A DNA stretch of 64,000 nucleotides from contig CM017561.1 in the NCBI GenBank assembly GCA_007844125.1, positions 23,361,260 to 23,425,259 on the forward strand. Reading direction: 5' to 3'. The position numbers and the translations under genes were made by a program. Source of the DNA: Sinonovacula constricta. Its lineage: Eukaryota; Mollusca; Bivalvia; Cardiida; Solecurtidae. Numbering within the stretch: the stretch's first letter is position 1; each line of letters opens with the position of its first letter. This document shows positions 54,467-64,000 of the stretch, in pieces. Under the pieces are notes generated by a model. That model saw nothing but the letters and a program-made list of their open reading frames with translations. It had not been told where the DNA came from and made no database searches.

Positions 54467-55085
54467 AAATGTTTTACTTAGAGAAGAATGAATGCAACAA
54501 ATTGCCGCCATAGACGTGCGCGCGGTCCGGAAATGCACGTACTGCGTCAACAGGCCCCAGTCGGAGAGATCCTTCATTGAAACCTTTATTTCAAAAAGGT
54601 TTATGCAACATATGTATCTAATGAACCCCTACATCTAGACTGGCTCTACAAGTATTAAGCGATGAACTAGACCGTATCCGCCTTAGGAGCATCCTAGATT
54701 AACCTATACCAGATCACAAGCCTCAGCTTCTTCTTTAATGCTTAGGGATTGCCAAGGAGCTGTGGAAGAGGTTCTCAGTGCGCCGCCGGGGATCCACCAC
54801 AAACTTTACAACATAACTGATTTCCTCCTGCAGGACGACGTATTAAATGCATTCAGGAAGACGACTCTGAGACAAGGAGGCTCGATCCGGCGCTCTTCTA
54901 CACGAGTCTTCTGGTACGGCCTCCTTAAGAAACTGAAAATGGACCTGCTAACAGACTATGACATGCATCTGTTTATCAAAAAAAGGACATCAGGGACGGT
55001 ATCATGATAGTGAAGAACCTTCACCGTGACGCTAACAACCTCTACAACTGTGCAATTTGCCAACAGCAACCGGTGGGAGATTTTA
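54467..55085 (+). pseudogene. Polinton-like DNA polymerase B relic, copy C
   Basis: The plus-strand frame 54738-55007 ends with LKMDLLTDYDMHLFIKK. After a frame change at about 55005 it continues with RDANNLYNCAICQQQPVGDF. These match consecutive conserved stretches of the type B, protein-primed DNA polymerases of Polinton/Maverick elements and related animal viruses (a DYDMxxF block, then DANNLYGWAM and PVGDF). About 20-30 codons normally lying between them are missing, and the catalytic regions that follow are absent, so the gene is inactive. Confidence 0.65.
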
Positions 55086-55920
55086 GTCGCTTCCAGAATT
55101 CCGTCTATCATTTCGGTCCAAACTGCTTAAAGAAAATTTCAATACAGAAAACTTTGATAGCAAGTCGACAGCAGAAAACACCAATAAAGACACAAAGAAC
55201 CACAACCAGAACAACAACAAAGCGCCGAGAGTGGATCACGGCAAAATGCTGTCGGCCTATCCTTAAAAAGCATAAGGTCCGCAGGTAATCGTGCAGTCGA
55301 TGACACATTCAAGGGCATATGTCCTCATCGTCTATCGATATTTACGCCATTTTGATATTTGCTCTACTGTACTTAAGCGCTGGGCACTTGAAGACGATAT
55401 ATTCGAACTCGCCGATGTCTTCAGTCTCAAGCAAATCTAACGCTTGTTTTCCCATGGCCAGTGGTCTGCTCATGATGGCCTGGCGGTGCTTTAATCCATG
55501 GTATTATAGGACTTGAAGAGCATTCTACAATAACGCATTGATAACGACGGAGAGATAAATATTCAACAAGTCAGCCGACCTCTCTTCTCTGGTCAGATGG
55601 ATCGCCATGCTGTTATTGCCATACGCCGTCCATTATCATGAAAGTCGCCGTCGATAATTTTCTGCAGGTCAAGCAAGAGGTGAGCCATGTGGGCCAGGCA
55701 TTTGGAGATGACTTTTGTGCCTACTTCGGGTGGTTTTATAAACGACCACCCCATCCTACACTGCGAATAACTTGCTGATACGGATGAATGCCTTAAAAGT
55801 AGTTCAGTATGTCTTTCACAGTTGTCTTCACTTTGGCTACTTCAGGGTTTTACAAGGCTTCTGTTTGGCAGACGAAAACATATGCCAATATGTATCGTGG
55901 TTGCCAGCTGTGTCTGAGTG
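55086..55920. other. Decayed element sequence, twin of 13.73-14.5 kb
   Basis: Colinear with the gene A flank. Frames are not preserved between copies. Confidence 0.4.
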
Positions 55921-55934
55921 CCTTCTCTAAACCC

Positions 55935-56165
55935 CAGACTCATACTCTCAATGCTGTAGTAGGCCATTTCTTTCGCCATTTTTCATCAATGAAAAGGATA
56001 TAATCGTTAAATGTGAGGTCGTACTCATAGCGGCCACTGAACACTGCCTGGGAGAATGGCGTATGACCATCCGGGAGCCAAAAGTCCATCGGGATGTTGA
56101 ACTGCTTGCCATAGGTTCAAGCAATGCTATTTTTTGTAGCGTTAGTCTCCACTTTGTTTCGAGCA
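55935..56165 (-). pseudogene. Capsid-like fragment, copy 4
   Basis: Twin of the fragment at 14500-14770, with the same nucleotide order but more frame breaks. The minus-strand frames here are shifted relative to the readable copy. Confidence 0.4.
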
Positions 56166-57067
56166 TCTTTGTGGTTGCCGGAGAGGTCGAGTCTTTTGGT
56201 CTCGAGGTTGACCAATAGCTGCTGATTTCAGTCAATTGTCGACGAATTGTTGGTCACAACTTTTATTTCCAATGATGTTTTCAACCTCCAGAGTGGATTG
56301 AGGTTTCGATCGAAACTGTTAATTAACATTGTTATGTATCAAGCCAATAATTAGGATTTTGTGACCGAAAGAACGGGATGTTAATGGGCGTCTTCATTGA
56401 CTGCTTTAATGAAATTTGTAAAACAGAGGAGGTGCCGTCAAACGGCAGAAACTACCCAAAGTTAACGATCGACAAAAACAGCTTCGTCCTAAGGCATGTA
56501 AAAGAGCGCTACTTGGTCTGTCAACCATAGAAGATAAACGCAGCAGTAGTGAAATCGTCCGAAATTAACTTAGCTTCATAGATTGGAAAAGATGAGTAAA
56601 GAAGAATTTTACTTGCTATAGCAGAAACGATACAAAAGGCAGACATAGATGTAGCAGACATGAGAAAGAAAACAATGAGATGAAAAATCGTCGACAAAGC
56701 TTCATCTGAAACATCTAAATCTGAGGAAACATCTCTAAAGACGTAACACGAACGTGTCTAGATATATCAGACTTGGATCGGATAAACTTTATGAACCAGT
56801 ATCGGGAGCTCAGAGGGATTTATAAAGTCATGCAGACTCAGGGGAGTGGGCTTAGATATAACGCAGCATATAGCTATAGAAAAGGAAAACACTCAGAGAC
56901 TGAAGCCTCTTGAATACAAATAAAATTCTGAAGTCCTGTACGGCTAGAAGCAACATAAAAGAAAGCTTTAAGGTATAGAATAAGCCAAACAAATCGTGAA
57001 AAAATAATACAGATGCTGACTTTAAAAAATTTAATTGGTAAATGTAGTCGACTAAACCCCAAAACAA

Positions 57068-57373
57068 CTAAACAACTGTGACACTACCACCACTACCAGC
57101 ACGGTTTTTATGCTTGCGAACTCCTTGCACCTGTGACGTATCCCCTACATGAGATTTCAGTGTCACTAACGTATCTAAAAACGTTGAAGGTATCGGTTGT
57201 ATTACTACTTTCTGAGCGCTTGGAGGGAAGATGCCATACACCACAGTTGTGGTGATGGAACCATTTGTGTTATTATTGTTAGAGCTGAGCTCCATAACCC
57301 CATATGTCACCAGATTGTTGTAATAACCTGCCTGGTCGAGATTGATGTTAAGAAACATGTCGGTAAGGGTCAT
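57068..57373 (-). pseudogene. Unidentified element-derived frame, copy C
   Basis: Counterpart of 15540-15907. Both keep LTDM-L-IN-D-AGYYNNLV and a GxF-PxAQKVV-like end, which suggests a former coding sequence of the Polinton-type element. Protein not identified. Confidence 0.4.
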
Positions 57374-57639
57374 GTAAAGACCTTAGCCAAATGACAAGTT
57401 TACTTTAGAGTCCGCGTATTGCCTTGGTACCATTTGCCCGCAAAAAATGTCAGCAAGTTACTTTATGGCATCCTCAATATCGGCAAGAAACTGTTTTGGA
57501 CCTCTATAGCCTTGTCAGAGCATTGCCCACACATACGTGCAGATAAACTCGTCGACACTCACAATTCCAGCTCGGCCAAACCTTCAGGCATATCAAGCAT
57601 TAAGGCCTTTTATGCATCATTTACGCCTGGATCATATTG

Positions 57640-57905
57640 TTTCGTTGTTTGTTTGGTTAATCGTCCGTACAACAAAATTTCATCTATCTTGGGACTTGAC
57701 ACCAGGCATGATGATACCACGTCCAACCACAGTACCCTGACACCGGGCCAACCAGTTGTTGAAGAACCCTTAAATTTGCGTAAGCGTTGGCAAAAGAGCT
57801 TTACAACTATAATTTTCTACGACTTTGGTATGTCGAAGCGAGAGGTCGAACCCAGGGCCTTCCGTACCTGAAGCCGATGCTCTTCCAATTGCGCTACCAG
57901 GTCCG
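57640..57905 (-). repeat. tRNA-derived SINE (family 1), most complete copy
   Basis: On the minus strand the head reads CTGGTAGCGCAATTGGAAG (A box), then GGGTTCGACCTCTCG (B box). It is followed by a body with the plus-strand phrase CTGACACCGGGCCAACCAG and an end GGTTAATCGTCC. Absent from the matching place near gene A (about 16080), so inserted after the duplication. Confidence 0.75.
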
Positions 57906-60229
57906 CTCTGATCAAATTGAAGAACACATTTGTAGTACTTCACTTATTCAAACCAGTAGTACTTTAGAAGACCGATTACTGCTTTGAAGTGACGTCCACC
58001 CCAATTGCTTTTGTTACCTTGTTATATGTTCTAGCGTTTCAGCTTTTAATACCATTTTCAGGCTTGTCCTTTTCAAGGCTTGCCTGCCACTATGCTACAT
58101 GCCCTTTAGTATGCATATACCACCCCTTACGAATTGACAAAGGCTATGTTTCCATTTAGTTACCGAGTGTACGTCGATCTAACACCCGCGAGAGTCGCTC
58201 ATAAGATTGATCGTCGTTGCTTTTTTTAAACGGATCACAGGGAGGGTCATTTTGATGAGCAATCTCTGTCTCCTTTAGTTGCCCCCTAATGGTGTGGTAC
58301 AATGGAATGTACAGACTTTACGAGCTGGTCTTGTGGCCCATGAACGGAATCGTTGAATGCGACCCTGCAGCAGGGTGCTGAAGCTCACAGATATAATGCA
58401 GGCACTGACAACTCTTTAAATCCAATTGATAACAGATATGTGTCGCTCAGTGTCAGTCGTTTATTTATTGGGGCAACATACCGACATTACAATTGTCTTA
58501 TAGAGATTAAGTTGTTGTTATTCGGTAAAATCTATGAAGGCAACGAGGATACTCTTCAGTGAAAATTAAGGCCTTCACAGAGACTAGGTTACGCCCCTTA
58601 CCAAATCACGCGTCATGTTCCTTGATTCAGAGTTCCATTTCCGGGGACGTCACTTGCAGGCAATAATATCGGCTAAACTGATTACACTTATTACTGAAAA
58701 GTCAAAGAGGTTACCTACGTAGTGTTGGTGAGCAGGTATCAGAGGAGAAAGATGAGTTAAAACCAACAGGCATTGACATTGCAGGTACAAGGACGATGTG
58801 ATCCTTGAGTGAAAGATGATGTATACCGTTGGTGTAAGACAACGTGATCCCCAGCACGAGAGGACGTGTTGTTGTTTTTTATTTTAACATTAAATGATAT
58901 TTTAACACGTTAAAATCGTGATAATTATAATCAGCAAATGCACAATGAATAAAAATATCGGAGTGATAATAAACGATGCCACAATACTTAAACAGTGATA
59001 AAATGGCTAATTGCTCGGTGTATACCGTTAAAAGCATGCAACTGCATAAACCACTAATGCCGAGTCTGCATGTCATATCAATATACATTTTTGAGTTTGA
59101 CGAATAATGAAAAAAAATCCCTTTTGAAAATATTAAGACTTAATCCGTACTTACATTTGCATTTACAGAATAAATTAATGCTGATTGCATTTAAACACAG
59201 TAAGGCCATGTAAGCAACCAAGTTACCAAGGTTTAGTAGGCGTAGGTGTATTTGAAGATATAAAACCGCATGTGTTAACGAAACAAGATTTTAGACACTT
59301 ACATGCCGGATCTAAAGTATGCCTTTCAGTTTAAGACGACTGCGGCCAAACCAAAATCTTTATCTTTCAATCATCGTTGTTCGTGAAATCAAATGAGTAA
59401 CGTTTGCGCATTTTGCGCATTTTTAGTACGCCGTTTCAATTAAATATAAAATCTCAGTTGAATACAGAATATAGTTGTTTGACTTAAATAAAACAACGCT
59501 GAATCGAAGACTTTGAATCGCGATATTTGAGTTATTATTAGCCTAAAAAAATATCATTGATTTTTAATATTGACTGATACGATATCGATTTCTTGTAAAA
59601 TGTAAAACATGATAGCAAAGCAAAAGCAGCATACAAAATAGCTAACCGTTTCGAGGCAAGTAATTAAAAATACTAGCGTTAGAAGTATCATCAACACATA
59701 CTTTGTTGATGTTTGAAGTCAATCTAAGGTCAAATATCGCTCCAATAAATTGTAATGTTTAACATATTTATACTATATAAGATGGAAAAATAAGACTTAT
59801 TTATTAAGGAGACATATTTTGTTATTAGAGGAATAAAAAGTTTCCAATTGAAAATACAGTCGAAGTGATTGCATAGCGCAGTATAATGCCATAACAAAAA
59901 TATTTTAAAAACAAATAAATGAAAACGATATTTGGCGTTTGTGGAGCTTTAAAACTGTGACGTATGTGTATCGAAACCTTGACCAAATTTATTAATCGGT
60001 TATTTAACTTGGTGTAAGCGAAAATAATTTTTGAAGGAACCAAGACATCAGGGTCTTCCTCTATCATTAACAGCTACAAGTTACAATTTTGGCTTAATAT
60101 GCGTCCGTGCAGTGTATTTAAAACCAAACCAAATTTATAGTGGCTATTTTGTGGGGCTTTCTCTTCAAAGATTTTATGACAAAGTCCTATGAGCATTTCA
60201 AAATATACCAAAATACTATCATATAACAT
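57906..60229. other. Non-genic block shared with 15.9-18.3 kb
   Basis: Colinear with the right flank of gene A, apart from the SINE, extra sequence near 57990-58480 and the missing 590 bp at 59400. No conserved frame. Confidence 0.5.
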
Positions 60230-60425
60230 ATATATACCAACATTGGAAAAGGTACAGGAAAAGGGGAATTCACATGCAGGCCAAATGTAAAAGTAAGAAC
60301 AAATCTGTGATGAATTAAAAAGTCAACGCTTACCGGCTTGAAACGGTCAGTCGGCAAAAGGGACAAACTGGGGTTTAACCGGTTTTACAGAGCTCTAACC
60401 TTACACTTCCTGGGGGTTTCAAATG
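60230..60425 (-). repeat. R1 repeat, copy 11
   Basis: Orthologous to the copy at 18295-18500. Ends in CACTTCCTGGGGGTTTC on the plus strand. Confidence 0.65.
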
Positions 60426-61549
60426 CAAGCAATGAGAAGGACACCGATCTATTCGAATAAAATGTCTAACTGCCGACGTTTTCTTTGAAAGGTTATGACG
60501 AATGTATTGTGCAAAGCTGTTTCAACCATACCACATTATAGGAATGCAATTATATTTCTATTGCTTCTTTAAATAAGATAAATAGTTTGTCAATAAAATC
60601 TCGCATTTTCATTTGGTTACATTGTAATTTCTACTTATAGCAATTGTCTAATCCCATATCGGTAATATTTTCCAGTCGACAATGAGTACCCTCGACCATT
60701 CAAACTTATTCCCGCAACATTTTTAGAAAGCTAAACAAAGCATCGATTCAAAGATAAGCAACATGTTAATAATAGTAAAATATTGTGAAAGTTCAAGTCT
60801 CGGCGTTACAACTCGAATACAATTAAAATAAATTAATTTAAAACCTGCACTGGCATATGCAAGTTAACCTTTCAATAAAGCTTATCAAAATTATTTCTTT
60901 TCTACTTATAGGCAGTTTCAATTGAAAAATTAATTATACGAATTCACATGTGTTTTAAAAGAATAACTATGACATGTGTACACATTTATGTTAAGTATGA
61001 TCTGTATACCACAGACAACTTTATAGCAGAAATTCCTCGTGCCAGTTGGAATCCGTTGTGTCTTTATCCTTGTAGATCAGGCATTGCATCTTTAACCATA
61101 TTAGGCTGATAGTACTCATAATGCTCAAAAGAAAAAAGAAAAAAGACAAAATTAGAAATATCAGAAATATATTGAGCCTCGAAATAGTCAGACGTCACAA
61201 GGATCCGCGTGGGTGCTTAAACATGTTTTACACAAGTACTTTGCGAATAATACGTTGTATTGAATGTATCAGATTGGACTATATGTCACAGAACATTTAT
61301 TCTCATATTTTCATTATGAAAGGAAATCTAACTAAAAACCGTTATCCAAAACAGTTAAAGAGGACGTGGTTTATTACGATAAATGTCTTTTGGCTTTTTG
61401 CCAACCTTTTGGCAGTATTTCTGACGATCTTTGAAATCGACCTAGGTCAATGGGCAAACGTGAGCAAAGAAAGCAGAACCCGTGAATATTTTTTTCATCT
61501 TTTCGAATATATTAGATGACATGTTCACAAGCCAGTTTGAACGAAAATG

Positions 61550-62080
61550 GTCCTTTCGAACGGGTCCCACAAAACCACTGCCATCAGAAAAGGTATCAGC
61601 CTCATGGAGCAAGGGAAAGTGCCCCAGTGGCTCAGTTTATCTTGCCGTGGTCTGCGATACAAGGCGAGCGTACATGCCGAAGCTGGAACCGTTTTGGATA
61701 TCTGAAATTGGTTCCCATCGGATCTTACTGGGCACTACCTCTAGGTTCCGGCCCACTGAGGCTAAGGAACATAACCAATGATTCACTTTGCTTTGTCGTG
61801 TATGAGGCGAGCGGTGTACGCCAACTTTGTAACCTGTTTCAACCGGTTCTTTAGCTTATTGCTGGGAACTGAGACCGGTTTTAGCTGAGCAACTACGCTC
61901 GGACCAGCTTCCATGCTTTTTTGTTCTAGAAAGCTGCATTATTGACGCACCTTGGAACGCCATTGTTTGCATTGTCGGCGTACACGCCAAATTTAGAATC
62001 GAGTTGCACCGGTTTTGTGGGTCCAGGCTAAGAGAACTGAAACATATTCCAGCTGGTTGTGGCCTGGTTTTATTTTTGTT
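61550..62080. repeat. Degenerate GGAACCGGTT-type tandem repeat, about three units
   Basis: Twin of 19640-20160. The several overlapping open frames here arise from the repeat. Confidence 0.6.
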
Positions 62081-62129
62081 TTCTGAAATACTTCGCAACG
62101 ACACATTAAGATCATCAGCTCTTTTACCT

Positions 62130-62290
62130 AGCTATTTTGGTGAAGGAAGACCTTTGACAAATAACATGGTAGAACCAGCTGGAGGACCTACCCACATTAA
62201 GTCATTCGCTTTGACCGGCGCTCGAACCCACGAGGTGAGAATCTAAGCAGGCAGGAGTTACAAGTCGTCGACTCTTCCACTACGCTTTCG
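62130..62290 (-). repeat. tRNA-derived SINE (family 2)
   Basis: Minus-strand head GTAGTGGAAGAGTCGACG, B box GTGGGTTCGAGCGCC, then the body to TCTTCCTTCACC. Confidence 0.65.
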
Positions 62291-62459
62291 GAAAGTTGAC
62301 ATCATATAAACTTTCTAGATCTTATTGTTGCTTTTCATGGCATTAGATCATTTTGCAAGGATATGACAAATATACATGTTCAAATCAGATAACATGTGTG
62401 GCACGGCATATTTAACATGGGAGGAACTAAATTTTGGATGTGTGATATTCTTGCTGTTT

Positions 62460-62660
62460 GTTTGTTTGTTTATTGGGTTTATCGTCCCACCAACAGTATT
62501 TCAGTTATCTGGAGACGGTGTCCACTTGAAGCAGATAAAGTGCTGCCTTCACTGTGTATAGCACGCCGTGAACACCTGGCATGATACCACACCCAGTCGC
62601 ATTATCCTGACACCGGGCCAACCAGTCATGGAACTACCCTTATATTTGCTTGAGCGTTTT
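62460..62660 (-). repeat. tRNA-derived SINE body (family 1), headless
   Basis: Contains TTTATTGGGTTTATCGTCCC, then CTGACACCGGGCCAACCAG and ATGGAACTACCC, but no tRNA-like head. Absent at the matching place beside gene A (about 20770). Confidence 0.65.
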
Positions 62661-63406
62661 ATTCTTGCTATAGCAAACTGGAAATGGTGTATGGATAGAA
62701 ACACATTGACTTCTGCATTCTTTGTTCGACGCATTTAAAACACAGCATATGGTAGAAAATTTGCGCTTGTTGGTTAAACCTGACATAGATATGTTCCGTT
62801 CAATACGAAAAACAAACAAATAGAAACTTAGTTTTGGACACCAGACCATTATGCATGTTACGTTGATGCCTTTCTGTGGAATGGACTTTTAACACGTTTT
62901 ATGGTCTGTCGATTAAATTGGCAAAGTTAATATAATTAACTTTAGCTTGTAGAACACACGCACTTAATTAATTTAAAATACATGTAATTAAATCTATGAC
63001 AGGATATGCATTGATGTATAGTAGTGCATTTAAACAAACTTATCCGGGCTGGTGGGATGGCGGGTGGTCGGTGGCAATACTGATGGCTTACCTTCCATAT
63101 AGGGGGTTTGAGGTTTTTGTTTTAAAATGATATTTCAGGAGAGAGAGAGAGAGAATACAAATATTTTAATAGGTATGTTAAGCTTCATAAGGGATTTACT
63201 GAGAGATGAATATCATCATGGCTTCGTACAGGGACAGTGTTTCACTGGTATCATAGTGGATTTTTAAGCCACATAGTATTTTGGTGTAGCTACATATATA
63301 CACAAACAGGAGGTAGTACATATTTTAAACATTCTGTTGATTACAATATGATGGATCCTATTATGTTTCTATAACTATGTGTCACCTTTATCGTTTGTTA
63401 GATTCT

Positions 63407-63522
<116 letters not shown>

Positions 63523-63549
63523 TACTGCATTAAATTCTAAATTGTTTGA

Positions 63550-63800
63550 TGAATCCTTGCGTATCTCCGCGTCAAGTATATCGTTTGAAGGATCCTGGTT
63601 TATCTCTGCATTACCTATTTTGTTTGATGGATCTTGGTATATCTCTGCGTTATCTACATTGTATGATGGTTACTGGCTTATCTCTGGCTTACCTCTATTG
63701 GTTAATGGATCCTGGTAGATCTCTGTGTTACATATATAGTTAGAGAGAACCTGGTTTTCTCTGCGTTACCTATAATGTTTGATGGATCCTGGTATTTCCC
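63550..63800 (+). repeat. 39-bp minisatellite, about six units
   Basis: The phrase GATGGATCCTGGTATATCTC, then GCGTTACCTATTTTGTTT, recurs every 38-40 bases (GGATCCTGG-like boxes near 63590, 63629, 63667, 63708, 63746 and 63784). As 39 is divisible by three, an open frame survives over three to four units with a 13-residue repeat (FDGSWYISALPIL-like). Confidence 0.75.
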
Positions 63801-64000
63801 TGTTTCATAAATCGTAGGATGCATTCTGACCCTTGACGTTCAGGTTAGAAGTAAAGCACTTCTTAATTCACATCACCAAGGATCTTTACTCCCATAAACT
63901 GTGTAAAGTAAACGTTTGTTTAATGAACAAACATATATATTTACATCCAGTCATTTAAATCACAGAATCCTTACGAAAATTAATTTCAGTGTTGAAAAAT
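63801..64000. other. Non-genic end of the window
   Basis: No feature recognised. Confidence 0.4.

Noticed and set aside
57830..57905. Possible functional tRNA gene
   Set aside because: The A and B boxes are tRNA-like but the cloverleaf is imperfect and is fused to a repeated SINE body.
61121..61519. 132-codon frame starting with a lysine-rich stretch
   Set aside because: The matching region beside gene A (about 19190-19580) does not keep the frame; no domain seen.

Overview
The window looks like nuclear DNA of an invertebrate animal, most likely a bivalve mollusc. The DNA is AT-rich, the genes are split by GT-AG introns, microsatellites are abundant, and there are relics of Polinton/Maverick-like, Penelope-like, LINE, LTR and tRNA-derived SINE elements. 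The species call is an inference from this mixture. Nothing looks bacterial, and almost all long open frames are chance frames or relics.

The supported host genes are three paralogues on the minus strand, here called A (about 5545-10210), B (about 27145-32420) and C (about 48115-52275). Each has a noncoding first exon, a 27-28 base microexon carrying the ATG and seven codons, a signal-peptide exon, and a series of cysteine-rich exons. A and C have seven exons and encode 200 and 199 residues with 28 cysteines each. B lacks one cysteine-rich exon and encodes 142 residues with 20 cysteines. Splice phases agree throughout, the reading frames are intact, and all three share an AATAAA followed by a T/GT-rich tract. 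The cysteine spacing resembles EB modules or other small disulfide-rich secreted domains. I do not recognise a named family, and the function is unknown.

The genes sit in an old, rearranged tandem duplication. About 4.8-21.6 kb (gene A and its right flank) matches about 47.3-63.1 kb (gene C and its right flank). The left flank of B (about 23.9-26.4 kb) matches the left flank of C (41.9-47.0 kb). The left flank of A (1.7-4.8 kb) matches the right flank of B (32.7-36.5 kb). A and C are near twins; B, which lies between them, is more diverged.

Between the genes are decayed mobile elements. They include Penelope-like reverse transcriptase debris at 384-890, two copies of a Polinton-like DNA polymerase B relic (about 11.4-12.0 and 54.5-55.1 kb), and four copies of a capsid-like fragment (2.0, 14.5, 33.1 and 56.0 kb). 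There is also a LINE relic split by an insertion (44.2-46.5 kb), a solo LTR (53751-54466), two tRNA-derived SINE families, an unclassified short repeat present about eleven times, a degenerate tandem repeat of roughly 165-185 bp (36.9-38.65 kb), a 39-bp minisatellite (63.55-63.8 kb) and several large AT arrays. All calls were made by eye.
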